Below, piece by piece: positions 1-8,930 of a stretch of DNA of 64,000 nt. The stretch is from Acidocella aromatica (GTDB taxonomy: Bacteria > Pseudomonadota > Alphaproteobacteria > Acetobacterales > Acetobacteraceae). The notes under the pieces are model-generated. The model worked only from the letters and a program-made list of their open reading frames with translations, had not been told where the DNA came from and did not search any database. Numbering within the stretch: the first letter of the stretch is position 1; each line of letters opens with the position of its first letter. The stretch covers positions 434,001-498,000 of the forward strand of contig NZ_JACHFJ010000001.1 in assembly GCF_014201825.1 (NCBI RefSeq), in the 5' to 3' direction. Made by a program: the position numbers and the translations under genes.

Positions 1-259
1 AGCTCGGCTCGCCACTCGGGTTGGTGGCTTTTGGATAGGTGGCGAAATAGTGATCGAACGAGACGTTCTCGCCATAGATCACGACCAGATGCTTGATCGG
101 GGTGGCGGTGGTGAGCGCGTCCACACCACGCGTGGTCAGCCTGAGGGTGGAGGGCGCGGTGGCGCCGGAGGTCCCGACCATGGCACCGGCGGGGGCGATG
201 GCGGTCAGCATCGTCGAGAAGCAGAACGACACACCGATAAGAGACTTGCGTATGCGCAT
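1..259 (-). CDS. Phosphoesterase family protein (phospholipase C/acid phosphatase-like), N-terminal part
   Basis: The reverse strand reads from an ATG at 259 off the left edge, so only about 86 residues are present. They open with a basic n-region and hydrophobic stretch typical of a Sec signal peptide (MRIRKSLIGVSFCFSTM), then a spacer and the block IKHLVVIYGENVSFDHYFAT. That block is the N-terminal signature of the phosphoesterase (PF04185) family of secreted phospholipases C and acid phosphatases, where the E-N pair belongs to the metal site. It diverges from the type II secretion operon across a 166-bp gap. Exported hydrolases of this class are common type II substrates, so a functional link is plausible but inferred. 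Phospholipase C and acid phosphatase cannot be separated from this fragment. Confidence 0.8.
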   Translation of the reverse strand, partial: MRIRKSLIGVSFCFSTMLTAIAPAGAMVGTSGATAPSTLRLTTRGVDALTTATPIKHLVVIYGENVSFDHYFATYPKATNPSGEPS

Positions 260-425
260 GGGATTCCCTGTTGATGTTAAGAATTCGTAAGCCGGTTCGG
301 CTTCTAGGCAACCACGCACGGTTTGCGTGTGACTGAATTATGATTTGTCAAAGACGATTTCACTATCGTTGCCGACATTATTCTGTCACTTGCCCACAAC
401 GTCCGCTACCGCGAAATAGCCGGTC

Positions 426-2120
426 ATGGACAGCCTCCCGATGGATCTTGCCGCCCCGCCCGCCATGGCGGATGCGGCACTTGAGCTGCTTGCCGCCAGC
501 GGCATCTGCGATGCCATCGCCCTCGAGCGTGCCCGTGCCGTTGCGCGCGAGACGGGGTTGAGCTGCGCACAGGCCCTGGTGCAACTCGGGCTGGTGCCCG
601 AACGCGCGCTCGCCGAAACCTGGGCCGCGCTGCTGCGCCTTCCGCTCACTACCCCGGAGCGCTACCCGGATGCACCCGTGCTGCCCGAGCGCCTGCGCCC
701 GCGCTTCCTGCGCGCCGCGCGCACCGTGCCGTTGCGCATCACCCCTGACGGTGCGCTAAGCGTGGCGCTGGCCGATCCGCTGGACGAGTTCACACAAGCC
801 GCCATCGGGCTGGCCACGGGCTTGGCCGTGCGGGTGGAGGTGGGCGTGCCGGTGGAGCTGGAAGCCGCATTAAACCGTTTGTATGCTGACGACCAGGTAC
901 GACAAGAGACCGAAACGAGTACCGCCGCCAGCGAAGACGACGCCGAGCGGCTGAAGGACCTCGCCAGCGAGGCGCCGGTGATCCGCCTCGTCAACCAGAT
1001 CATCTCCCACGCCGTGGAAAGTTCCGCCTCGGATATTCACATTGAGTCGTTCGAGGACCGCGTGCGCATCCGCTACCGTCACGATGGCGATTTGCAGGAG
1101 GCGCAGACCCACCCGGCCCGCCACGCCGCGGCCATCATCTCGCGCCTGAAGATCCTCGCCAAGCTCGACATCGCCGAGCGCCGCCTGCCGCAGGATGGGC
1201 GCATCCGCATCGCCGTGCGCGGGCAGGAGGTGGTGTTCCGCCTCGCCACCGCGCCCAGCCTGCATGGCGAAATCGCCGTACTGCGCGTGCTGGACCGCTC
1301 CGCCGTATCCTTCGACTATACCACCCAGGGGCATGATCCGCAGGTGGTCGAACGGCTGAAGGCGGCACTCGCCGCGCCCAACGGCATCATCCTCGTCACC
1401 GGCCCCACCGGCTCAGGCAAGACCACCACGCTCTACACCGCCCTGCTCTCCCTCAATGCCGAGGAGACTAAGATCATCACGGTGGAAGACCCGATCGAGT
1501 ACCAGTTGCCGGGGATCAACCAGATCCAGGTGCGCCCGCAGATCGGGCTGGATTTCGCCGCATTGCTGCGCTCCATCGTGCGCCTCGACCCGAACGTGAT
1601 CATGGTCGGCGAGATCCGCGATCTGGAAACCGCCGAGATCGCGGCGCGCGCGGCGCTCACCGGGCATCTGGTGCTCTCCACCCTGCACACCAACTCGGCC
1701 GCCGCCGCCATCACCCGCCTAAGGGACATGGGGCTGGAGGATTACCTCCTGGCCGCCGTGCTGCGCGGCGTGCTGGCGCAGCGGCTGGTGCGTCGCCTCT
1801 GCTCTGAGTGCAAGGAGGAAGTGCCGGTGCCAAACGATCTCCGCCAGCGCTTCAATCTTGACTGCTCCACCATGTTCCGGGCCCACGGCTGCCCCGCCTG
1901 CCGCAACACCGGCTATCGTGGGCGTCAGGCCATCGCCGAATTCCTCACACCCGACACCGAGATCGAGCGCCTGCTCTTCTCCCATGCCGGGCAGGCGGAG
2001 ATCGAGCGCGCCGCCGTAGGGACGGGGATGAAAACCATGCTGCAAACCGGCATGGCGGCGGTGGCGCGGGGCGAAACCACCATCGAGGAAGTCCTGCGCG
2101 CCGTGCGGGCCGAGGAATAA
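426..2120 (+). CDS. gspE: Type II secretion system ATPase GspE
   Basis: This is the cytoplasmic hexameric ATPase that powers pseudopilus assembly. The 564 residues carry an N-terminal GspE/PilB domain (about 1-150), then the ATPase core. The core has Walker A GPTGSGKTTTLY, an Asp box and Walker B/His-box region (IIMVGEIRDLETAEIA, HLVLSTLHTN). A four-cysteine zinc module near residues 460-490 (CSEC then CPAC) is typical of GspE. The ATG at 426 opens the operon after a 166-bp gap with no other gene. The stop codon overlaps the gspF start (TAATG), indicating translational coupling. Length and motif order match the family, so I see no reason to prefer PilB or another paralogue: the downstream genes are all gsp. 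Confidence 0.96.
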   Translation: MDSLPMDLAAPPAMADAALELLAASGICDAIALERARAVARETGLSCAQALVQLGLVPERALAETWAALLRLPLTTPERYPDAPVLPERLRPRFLRAARTVPLRITPDGALSVALADPLDEFTQAAIGLATGLAVRVEVGVPVELEAALNRLYADDQVRQETETSTAASEDDAERLKDLASEAPVIRLVNQIISHAVESSASDIHIESFEDRVRIRYRHDGDLQEAQTHPARHAAAIISRLKILAKLDIAERRLPQDGRIRIAVRGQEVVFRLATAPSLHGEIAVLRVLDRSAVSFDYTTQGHDPQVVERLKAALAAPNGIILVTGPTGSGKTTTLYTALLSLNAEETKIITVEDPIEYQLPGINQIQVRPQIGLDFAALLRSIVRLDPNVIMVGEIRDLETAEIAARAALTGHLVLSTLHTNSAAAAITRLRDMGLEDYLLAAVLRGVLAQRLVRRLCSECKEEVPVPNDLRQRFNLDCSTMFRAHGCPACRNTGYRGRQAIAEFLTPDTEIERLLFSHAGQAEIERAAVGTGMKTMLQTGMAAVARGETTIEEVLRAVRAEE

Positions 2121-3310
2121 TGCCACGCTTCGTCTATCGCGCTTTAGGCAACGGCGGCGAGATGCTGCGCGGCACCGCCGAAGGCGCCGACCGCGCCGAG
2201 ATCGCCGGGCAGTTGCAAAAACGGGGCGCGATGGTGCTATCCATCGCCCCGGAACGGCGCTTCTCTACTCTGCTTCGGCTGGAACTGGGCGGCGGCGCGC
2301 TCAAGCGCGTGGAACTGGCGACGTTGCTGGCCGCCGGGCAGGACCTGGACCGCGCACTGCGGCTGATGGCCGAGGAAGCCGCTAACCGCCGCGTCTCCGC
2401 CGTGCTGGGCCGGGTGAGGGATTCGGTGCGCGACGGCGCGGCCCTCACCACCGCCTTGCAGCGCGAGCCAAGGAGTTTTCCCCGCCTCTATATCGGGCTT
2501 GTGCGCGCTGGCGAGGCGGGCGGGCAGCTCGCCGCCACGCTGGAGCGCTTGGCCGGGCTACTGGAGCGCCAGCGCAGCCTCGCCGCAAGCGTGCAATCGG
2601 CGATGATCTACCCGGCCATATTGCTGATCGCCGCCATCGGCTCCATCGCGCTGCTACTCACCCAGGTGCTTCCGCAATTCGTGCCACTCTTTGCCCAGAA
2701 CGGCGTCGCCTTGCCCGCCTCCACCGCCTTTCTGCTGGCGCTGGGCCAAGTGGTCTCGGCCAGTGCGCCTTATGCCCTGCTGGCGTCCCTGGTCCTGGGC
2801 TTTGGCCTGCGGGCGTTGCTGCGCCAGCCCGGCCCGCGCCTTGTCGTGGATAGGCTGATCCTGCGCGTTCCCCTCCTTGGCGGGCTGACGCGGGAGGTTC
2901 TGGCCGCGCGCTTCGCCCGCACGCTGGGGCTGTTGCTGGCTAATGGCGTGGCGCTGCTGCCCGCTCTGACCATGACGCAGGAGGTGCTGGGCAACCGCGC
3001 CGCCCAGAACGCCGTGGCGGTGGCAGCGGAAAGTGCGAAGACCGGCCAGGGCATGGCCCGCGCGCTGCAACAGGCCGGATGTTTTCCGCTGCGGCTGGTG
3101 CATCTGCTGCGCCTGGGCGAGGAAACCGCCCAGCTCGGCCCGCTGGCCTTGCGCGCCGCCGACATGCACGAGGAACGCACGCGCCTCGCCCTGCAACAAC
3201 TCGTCGCTATGCTGGTACCCGCCATCACCATCCTGATGGGCGCGGCGGTGGCGGGGATCGTCTCTTCCCTGCTTCTGGCCATGCTGAGCCTCAATGACAT
3301 CGCGCAGTGA
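2120..3310 (+). CDS. gspF: Type II secretion inner-membrane platform protein GspF
   Basis: This 396-residue polytopic protein is the platform on which GspE acts. It has the duplicated T2SF cytoplasmic domain: the first copy ends in a long hydrophobic segment around residues 155-190 (MIYPAILLIAAIGSIALLL). The second copy is followed by a C-terminal membrane segment (AMLVPAITILMGAAVAGIVS). The LVRAGEAGGQLAATLERLA motif is characteristic of GspF/PilC. Start and stop overlap the flanking gsp genes (1 nt with gspE, 17 nt with gspH). Nothing is missing relative to the usual ~400 residues. Confidence 0.95.
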   Translation: MPRFVYRALGNGGEMLRGTAEGADRAEIAGQLQKRGAMVLSIAPERRFSTLLRLELGGGALKRVELATLLAAGQDLDRALRLMAEEAANRRVSAVLGRVRDSVRDGAALTTALQREPRSFPRLYIGLVRAGEAGGQLAATLERLAGLLERQRSLAASVQSAMIYPAILLIAAIGSIALLLTQVLPQFVPLFAQNGVALPASTAFLLALGQVVSASAPYALLASLVLGFGLRALLRQPGPRLVVDRLILRVPLLGGLTREVLAARFARTLGLLLANGVALLPALTMTQEVLGNRAAQNAVAVAAESAKTGQGMARALQQAGCFPLRLVHLLRLGEETAQLGPLALRAADMHEERTRLALQQLVAMLVPAITILMGAAVAGIVSSLLLAMLSLNDIAQ

Positions 3311-3674
3311 CTCCGGCTTCACACTGCTGGAGATGCTGGTGGTCATCGCCGTGATGGGGCTGGCGCTGGCCTTGCTGGCCTATGCCGGGCCGCCGCACGA
3401 CCGCTGGCTGCAAACCCAGGTGGCGGCCCGGCAGATCGCATCCGCCATGCGGCTGGACCGTGGGCAGGCCATCGCCACCGGGCGGACCATTGTGTTCACT
3501 CCGCCGCCTTTGCCAAGCTGGCTCGCCGTGACGGCACAAACCCCGCCCGGAGGGCTGGTGTTCCAGCCCGATGGCAGCTCCACCGGCGGACAAATCACCC
3601 TGGCCTACGGCGCGCGGCAGATCGCCATCCGCGCCGACTGGCTGACCGGGCGGATCAGCACCGATGCGCCGTGA
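3294..3674 (+). CDS. gspH: Type II secretion minor pseudopilin GspH
   Basis: A 126-residue protein with a type III (prepilin) signal: a short basic leader, the cleavage site SG/FTLLE with glutamate at mature position 5, then a hydrophobic alpha-helix. It is assigned to GspH by position (between gspF and gspI), by its small size and by the GspH-like C-terminal part (ARQIASAMRLDRGQAIATG). Processing and N-methylation would need a GspO/PilD peptidase, which is not in this window. It overlaps gspF by 17 nt and gspI by 11 nt, consistent with a coupled operon. FimT-type assignment is a less likely alternative. Confidence 0.85.
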   Translation: MTSRSDSGFTLLEMLVVIAVMGLALALLAYAGPPHDRWLQTQVAARQIASAMRLDRGQAIATGRTIVFTPPPLPSWLAVTAQTPPGGLVFQPDGSSTGGQITLAYGARQIAIRADWLTGRISTDAP

Positions 3675-4020
3675 TTCCGGCTTTACCCTGCTGGAGGTGA
3701 TGGTGGCCTTCGTGATCGCCGCCCTGGCCTCGCTGGTGTTGTACCAGGTGGCATTCAACGCCTCGGCCCAAGCGCTCACCGCCGCGCACTATCAGGAGGC
3801 GCTGGTGCGCGCCCAATCGCGCCTCGCCGCCCTTGGCCCGCTTACCCAGCTGCAACCCGGGCGCAGCGCGGGCGACGATGGCGGCGGCTTCTCCTGGGAG
3901 ATGAGCATCATCCCGGAACAATCCAACGGGCAGATCACGCTCTATGCCGTGCGCCTAACCGAGCGTTTCGGCACCCGCGCGGTGACGCTCACGACAGAGC
4001 GCGTAGCCCCCAATCCATGA
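3664..4020 (+). CDS. gspI: Type II secretion minor pseudopilin GspI
   Basis: A 118-residue pseudopilin with the leader MRRDSG, cleavage before FTLLEVMVAF and Glu at mature position 5. The size and the EALVRAQSRLAALG helix fit GspI, which forms the pseudopilus tip complex with GspJ and GspK. It overlaps gspH upstream, and its TGA shares ATGA with the gspJ start at 4017. Confidence 0.88.
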   Translation: MRRDSGFTLLEVMVAFVIAALASLVLYQVAFNASAQALTAAHYQEALVRAQSRLAALGPLTQLQPGRSAGDDGGGFSWEMSIIPEQSNGQITLYAVRLTERFGTRAVTLTTERVAPNP

Positions 4021-4586
4021 CAAGGCGCGAGGCTGGCTACACGCTGCTGGAGATGCTGGTGGCGCTGGTGGTGTTCGGGCTGGTGATGGCCGGGCTGGCG
4101 CAAAGCTGGCGCTTCGGCCTCGCCGCATGGTCGGGCAGCGAACGGCACATCACCGGGCCGGAGGATATGGCGGCGGTGGATACCGCGCTGCGCAACATGA
4201 TCGCCCAAGCCGTGCCTGGCAGCATGACCGGGCAGCTCGGCGGCCTCGCCTTCACCACCCGTCTGCCGCAGGGCACTGGCGGGCTGCGCGGGCTGGCCGA
4301 CATCGCCATCCAGCCCGGCGCGGACGGCACGCTTACGCTCCGCGCGGCCCCGCACGCGGCGGGCATCCCGCTCCGCCCCCCTCCGCCACCTTCATTCAAG
4401 ACGCTAGCCAGCGGGGTGGATACGGTCAGGATGAGCTATCTGACGCCGCAGAACGGCGCGCCGCCCGCCTGGGGCAGCAAATGGTCCGGCCCCGGGCTGC
4501 CGTTGCTGGTGCGCATCCATCTGCGCTTTGCCGACGGGCATGACTGGCCCGACCTCATCGCCGCGCCCGTGAACACCGGCCCATGA
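4017..4586 (+). CDS. gspJ: Type II secretion minor pseudopilin GspJ
   Basis: A 189-residue pseudopilin with leader MTRREAG and mature start YTLLEMLVALVVFG, Glu5 present. Length and the C-terminal pattern (LLVRIHLRFADG) match GspJ, a tip-complex component. It starts in an ATGA overlap with gspI. Downstream, the usual gspK is absent at this position and instead sits after gspD at 8927. The stop at 4584-4586 overlaps another ATG (4583) that opens a very short frame. Confidence 0.87.
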   Translation: MTRREAGYTLLEMLVALVVFGLVMAGLAQSWRFGLAAWSGSERHITGPEDMAAVDTALRNMIAQAVPGSMTGQLGGLAFTTRLPQGTGGLRGLADIAIQPGADGTLTLRAAPHAAGIPLRPPPPPSFKTLASGVDTVRMSYLTPQNGAPPAWGSKWSGPGLPLLVRIHLRFADGHDWPDLIAAPVNTGP

Positions 4587-4670
4587 CTCCAAAGCTTCAT
4601 TGTTCACGGCAGCACGGAAAGATTAACCAGCCGCCATGAATCCGTCACAGGACGCGTGGGCCCGCCACTG

Positions 4671-5654
4671 ATGCTCACCTCGCTTTTCGCTTGGTGGACG
4701 ACCCAGCTGCGTGCTCTGCTGCCCCCTGCGATCGCACGGCACATGGCGGCGCGGGAGATGCTGATCATCGACATCGACCGCATGGACGACATCCCCCAGG
4801 GCAGCCTGTTGTTGCGCCGCGATGGGCAGGAGCGCTTTCTGCATGGGCTGCAAGCCACAGCCCCCGCCATGGCGCGCCTAGCCACCGGGCTGCGCCTGCC
4901 GCGCGGGGCGGTGCTGAGCCGCGAGGTCACTCTGCCCTATGCCGCCCTGCGCGACCTGCCCGCCGTGCTCTGCTTCGAGATGGACCGCCTCACCCCCTTT
5001 GCCGCCGATGAGCTGGTCTGGAGCGTCTCGCGCATCCGGCCTGACAAACCGCGCGGGCTGATGAAGCTGCACCTCACCTTCGCCCTGAGGGCACCGGTTG
5101 AGGCGCTGCTGGCAAGGCTGACGCGGTTGCATCTGGCGCCTGGGTTCATCGAGTCCAAAACCGGGCGCATCGAACTCGCCCGCCCGCGTCATGGCTCCGC
5201 CCGGCCGCGCTGGGCCAGCCTGCCAGCCGCCTGCGCCGTGCTGGCCCTCCTCTGCCTCGTGGCCCCCTTCATCCGCCAGCAGATCGCACTCAACCAAGCC
5301 GCCCAGGCCATAGCCGATGCCGCACCAGCGGCGCATGCCGCCATGGTCCTGCGCCACCAACTCGCTGTCACCGCCTCGGGCCGCAGCGCCATCGCCGCCG
5401 CACGTAATGGCGGCGACGCACTGCACGTGCTGGCCCTGCTCACCGGCGCTCTGCCCGACGGCACCTGGATCTCGGACCTCACGGTGAAATCCGGCGACCT
5501 CACCATCGACGGACAATCGGACAATGCGGCACAGCTAATCGGACTGCTCTCCGCCGTGCCGGGGCTGCATGATCCGGGCTTCACCGCCCCCGTCACCCGC
5601 ACGGCGGACGGCAAGGCGGATCTGTTCGCGCTGCACGCCACGGTGGGACCATGA
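4671..5654 (+). CDS. gspL: Type II secretion assembly protein GspL (PilN-like)
   Basis: GspL bridges GspE in the cytoplasm to GspM in the inner membrane. From the ATG at 4671 (MLTSLFAWWTTQLRALLP) there are 327 residues: a cytoplasmic actin-like part, and a single transmembrane segment around residues 180-200 (SLPAACAVLALLCLVAPFI). A periplasmic PilN-type ferredoxin-like domain follows (DGTWISDLTVKSGDLTIDGQ). An in-frame GTG at 4656 would add five residues, but the ATG at 4671 overlaps the stop of a short upstream frame and looks better. The stop overlaps gspM (ATGA). Sequence divergence is high, as is usual for GspL, and the call leans on fold pattern and order. Confidence 0.82.
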   Translation: MLTSLFAWWTTQLRALLPPAIARHMAAREMLIIDIDRMDDIPQGSLLLRRDGQERFLHGLQATAPAMARLATGLRLPRGAVLSREVTLPYAALRDLPAVLCFEMDRLTPFAADELVWSVSRIRPDKPRGLMKLHLTFALRAPVEALLARLTRLHLAPGFIESKTGRIELARPRHGSARPRWASLPAACAVLALLCLVAPFIRQQIALNQAAQAIADAAPAAHAAMVLRHQLAVTASGRSAIAAARNGGDALHVLALLTGALPDGTWISDLTVKSGDLTIDGQSDNAAQLIGLLSAVPGLHDPGFTAPVTRTADGKADLFALHATVGP

Positions 5655-6232
5655 CGGACACGCTGCTCAACCTGCCAGAGGGACGGCGCGGCCAAGCCCT
5701 GGCGCTGGGCATGCTGGCGGCAGCACTCCTGCTGCTCTGGCTCGCGGTCATCGCACCACTGCTGGGCTGGTATCAGGACCGCGCCGCCGAGCTGGCCCAG
5801 CAGCGCGAGGAAGCCGCGCATATGCAGGCTTTGGGCCGGGAGATCCCCGCTCTGCGCGCCGAGCTGGCCGCCGCCGGGGGGGAGGCGGCGGGGCATGAGG
5901 TGCTGCTCGCGGGCGGTACGGACGCCATCGCCGGGGCCAATCTTCAATCCGCCCTGCAAACCCTTGCCGGCCAGGCCGGAACCAGCCTGGACAGCGCAGC
6001 CCTGCTCCCCGCCCAGCCCGCCGGAGCGCTGCGGCGCATCTCCATGCAGGTGAGCGTGACCGCCCCCTGGCCAGTGCTGGTGGCGCTGCTCCAGGCCATC
6101 GACACAGCCCAACCCAGCATGGTGGCGGGAGATATCGGCATCACCATGGGCAACCAGACTGACCCCAGCCAGCCCGTGCCGATGCAAGCCAATTTCACCG
6201 TCAGCGGTTTTCGTGCGGGGAGCGGATCATGA
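5651..6232 (+). CDS. gspM: Type II secretion protein GspM (GspMb type)
   Basis: A 193-residue bitopic inner-membrane protein: a short cytoplasmic tail, one transmembrane helix (LALGMLAAALLLLWLAVIAP, about residues 17-38), a coiled-coil stretch (LAQQREEAAHMQALGREI), and a ferredoxin-like periplasmic domain. It partners GspL. The layout and the periplasmic PVLVALLQAIDTAQPSMVAG block fit the GspMb variant found in alphaproteobacteria. It overlaps both neighbours by 4 nt. Confidence 0.82.
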   Translation: MTDTLLNLPEGRRGQALALGMLAAALLLLWLAVIAPLLGWYQDRAAELAQQREEAAHMQALGREIPALRAELAAAGGEAAGHEVLLAGGTDAIAGANLQSALQTLAGQAGTSLDSAALLPAQPAGALRRISMQVSVTAPWPVLVALLQAIDTAQPSMVAGDIGITMGNQTDPSQPVPMQANFTVSGFRAGSGS

Positions 6233-6687
6233 CCCGTCTCTGGCCGGCGCTCACCGCCTTACTGGCGGCGCTGCTGCTGGCCGAGCTGGCGCTGCCTCTG
6301 CCGGGCATCGTGCCCCAGCGCCTGTCGCCGCCCTCCACAAACCCCGTGGCCCGCCAAACCGATACCGCCGTAAGCCAATGGAGCGACACAGCCCTGGCCC
6401 GCCCGCTCTTCACACCCAGCCGCCGTCCCGCTGACCAGGGGCGCGGAGATGACGGCCTGCCCCGGCTCTCGGCCATCATCGTCACCAACGGCACGCGCAG
6501 CGCCATTTTCTCCACCGATGGACAGAAGCCGCAGATCCTGGGCGAAGGCGGCACGGTCGGCGGCTACCGGGTGCGCGCGATCCTGCCCGACAAGGTGGAA
6601 CTCGACAGCTCCTCCGGCCCGCTCACGCTGCGCCCGCAATTCATCACCAGCCCACCCGCCGCCGTGGCCACGGACAATAATTCCTGA
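6229..6687 (+). CDS. Type II secretion protein GspN/GspC-like (HR domain)
   Basis: A 152-residue protein with one N-terminal membrane anchor (LWPALTALLAALLLAELALP) and a periplasmic beta-rich domain. The segment LSAIIVTNGTRSAIFSTDGQ followed by GYRVRAILPDKVELD resembles the homology region of GspC, which contacts the secretin GspD. It lacks a PDZ or coiled-coil C-terminus, as in short alphaproteobacterial 'GspN/GspC-like' proteins. Position immediately before gspD (1-nt overlap) supports this role. The GspN versus GspC name is convention and not settled by the sequence. Confidence 0.75.
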   Translation: MTRLWPALTALLAALLLAELALPLPGIVPQRLSPPSTNPVARQTDTAVSQWSDTALARPLFTPSRRPADQGRGDDGLPRLSAIIVTNGTRSAIFSTDGQKPQILGEGGTVGGYRVRAILPDKVELDSSSGPLTLRPQFITSPPAAVATDNNS

Positions 6688-8930
6688 TGCGAAAATATAT
6701 TTCTCTTACCACCTTCCTGCTGCTCGGCGCCTGCGCCAGCCAGCCCGCCACCGGACCCGCACCCGCGCTGCTGACAGCCTCCCCCCTGGCGCCACCCGCC
6801 TCAGCCGCGACGGACGGACGCATCAACGGCCAAGTAACCGGCGGCGCCCTGCCGCCGCGCCCCAGCGCCAGCTACGGCGCCACCCTCGCCCCCCCTGGCG
6901 CCGCACAGGCCAGTGCCAGCGGCGGCAATGGCGACATCACCTTCGACTTCGCCGATACCGATATCCGCGCCGTCGTCGCCCAGGTGCTGGGTGGGATTCT
7001 GCATGTGAACTACACCATCGACCCCTCGGTGAGCGGCACGGTGACGCTGCGTACCGTAACCCCCCTCACCCAGGACCAGGTGCTGCCCACGCTGCAAACC
7101 ATGCTGGCGCAGAACAACGCCGTGCTGGTGCAGAGCAGCGGGCTGTACCGGGTGATGCCGGCCGACCAGTCCGGCGGGGCCGCCCTGGCCTCCAACCCGG
7201 CTTTGGGCGGGGCCGAAGTGCTGCCTTTGCGCTATGCCTCGGCCCAGCCTTTGGCCACCATGCTACAGCCTTATGTCACCAAGGGCGGGTCCATCACCGC
7301 CGATCCGACGCGCAACGCGCTCATCATCCAGGGCGACCCGGCAACGCGCGAGGCGCTGACAGGGCTTATCCAGGCCTTCGACGTGGATGCCCTGGCCGGG
7401 CAATCCTACGAGCTGTTCCCGGTCACGGGCGGCGATGCCAAGGATTTCGCCGACGCCTTCTCCGCCGCCCTGACCAAGACCGGCGACACCGCGGCCAAAG
7501 GCCCGGCCGCGGTGAGCGTAGTGCCACTGGAGCGCATCAGCGCCGTGCTCGTCATCGCTCGTTCGCAAAGCTACCTGGCCGACGCCGCGCGCGTTTACGG
7601 CGTGCTCGCCCAAGTGCAGACGGAGACCGTGCGCAGTTGGCATGTCTACTACCTGCGCAACAGCCGCGCCAACGATGCCGCTTATCTGCTGCAACAAGCC
7701 TTCACGCCCGATGCCGTGACCGCGCAGCCCAGCGCCAGCGCCACCGTATCGCAAAACGCGCAGAGCGGCGGCATGAACGGCTCATCCTCAAACATGAACA
7801 ACAGCGGCGCCAGCAGCGAAATTTCCAGCTCCACCGGCAGCACGGACGCCTCGAGCGCCAACAGCAGCAACGGCACTGGCACGTCCTCCGCCGCCAGCGC
7901 AACACAGAGCAGTGCAAGCACCTCGGGTGCGTCCGCGCTACTCGGCCCGCTCTCTTCCACCGGCAATGCCAGCGGGGACACGCAATCGGGCATCCGCATC
8001 ATCCCGGACGTACCGAATAACTCGCTGCTCGTTTATGCCACCACCAACGAGGATGCGCAGATTGAAGGCGTACTCAGCAAGATCGACATCATGCCTCTGG
8101 AAGTGCGGATCGATGCGACCATCGCCGAGGTGGAGCTGACCGGCGAGCTGAAATACGGCACGCAGTATTACTTTAAGTCCGGCGACATCAATACGGTGCT
8201 GACCACCGCCTCCACCGCGGCGCTGGATTCCACCTTCCCCGGCTTCGTTCTCGCAGGCACGGGCAACAACGCCTTCGCCATTTCGGCTCTGCAATCGGTG
8301 ACCAAGGTGCGGGTGCTCTCCTCGCCGGAATTGATGGTGCTCGACGGCCAGGGGGCCAGCCTGCAGGTGGGTAATAGCGTGCCTTATCTCAGCCAGACCT
8401 CGCAGAGTACCACGTCCAACTCGGCGGTTATCGATTCCATCGACTACCGCGATACCGGCGTGATCCTGCACGTCACTCCGCATGTCGGCAGCAACGGGCT
8501 GGTGACCATGGATATCAGCCAGGAGGTGAGCGGGGTCTCCCCCACCGTGACCACCACGGGCCTCAACTCCCCCACCTTCACCGAGCGCGCCGTCACCTCG
8601 CGCGTCGCCATCCAGGATGGGCAGACCGTGGGCCTCGCCGGGCTGATTTCGGATGATGATTCGCGCCAGAACAGCGGCATACCGGGGCTGAAGAACCTTC
8701 CCTGGATCGGGGCGGCGTTCGGCTCGCAGACCAACAACCGTACACGGCAGGAATTGCTGGTGCTGATCACCCCTCATGTGATCCGCACCCAGCAGCAGGC
8801 GCTGGACCTTACCGAGGACATGCAGCAGGCCCTGCCCCAGGCCGCCGCGGTGCCGGGCGCGTTGCGGAACACGCCGACCGACAACAGCGACGACCCGAAC
8901 CTGCGGCTGGAAAACCGCCTGATACGGTGA
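6687..8930 (+). CDS. gspD: Type II secretion outer-membrane secretin GspD
   Basis: The 747-residue outer-membrane channel. The N-terminus is a lipoprotein signal (LLLGACAS, lipobox cysteine at about residue 16), so it may pilot itself without a separate GspS. N0-N3 domains follow (ITFDFADTDIRAVVAQVLGG is the N0/STN region). The secretin domain begins around 460, with VPYLSQTSQ and the VTSRVAIQDGQTVGLAGLI block, then LLVLITPHVI near the C-terminus. Between the N-domains and the channel lies a conspicuous low-complexity Ser/Asn/Thr/Gly insert (about residues 360-430). The stop overlaps the gspK GTG start. Confidence 0.95.
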   Translation: MRKYISLTTFLLLGACASQPATGPAPALLTASPLAPPASAATDGRINGQVTGGALPPRPSASYGATLAPPGAAQASASGGNGDITFDFADTDIRAVVAQVLGGILHVNYTIDPSVSGTVTLRTVTPLTQDQVLPTLQTMLAQNNAVLVQSSGLYRVMPADQSGGAALASNPALGGAEVLPLRYASAQPLATMLQPYVTKGGSITADPTRNALIIQGDPATREALTGLIQAFDVDALAGQSYELFPVTGGDAKDFADAFSAALTKTGDTAAKGPAAVSVVPLERISAVLVIARSQSYLADAARVYGVLAQVQTETVRSWHVYYLRNSRANDAAYLLQQAFTPDAVTAQPSASATVSQNAQSGGMNGSSSNMNNSGASSEISSSTGSTDASSANSSNGTGTSSAASATQSSASTSGASALLGPLSSTGNASGDTQSGIRIIPDVPNNSLLVYATTNEDAQIEGVLSKIDIMPLEVRIDATIAEVELTGELKYGTQYYFKSGDINTVLTTASTAALDSTFPGFVLAGTGNNAFAISALQSVTKVRVLSSPELMVLDGQGASLQVGNSVPYLSQTSQSTTSNSAVIDSIDYRDTGVILHVTPHVGSNGLVTMDISQEVSGVSPTVTTTGLNSPTFTERAVTSRVAIQDGQTVGLAGLISDDDSRQNSGIPGLKNLPWIGAAFGSQTNNRTRQELLVLITPHVIRTQQQALDLTEDMQQALPQAAAVPGALRNTPTDNSDDPNLRLENRLIR

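Noticed and set aside
4583..4671. Micro-frames of 18 and 11 codons as separate genes
   Set aside because: Too short and without recognisable content; reported only as a coupling or scar observation.
6449..8020. A 523-codon plus-strand frame overlapping gspN/C and gspD
   Set aside because: Arg-rich out-of-frame reading of gspD, which has all secretin motifs in its own frame.
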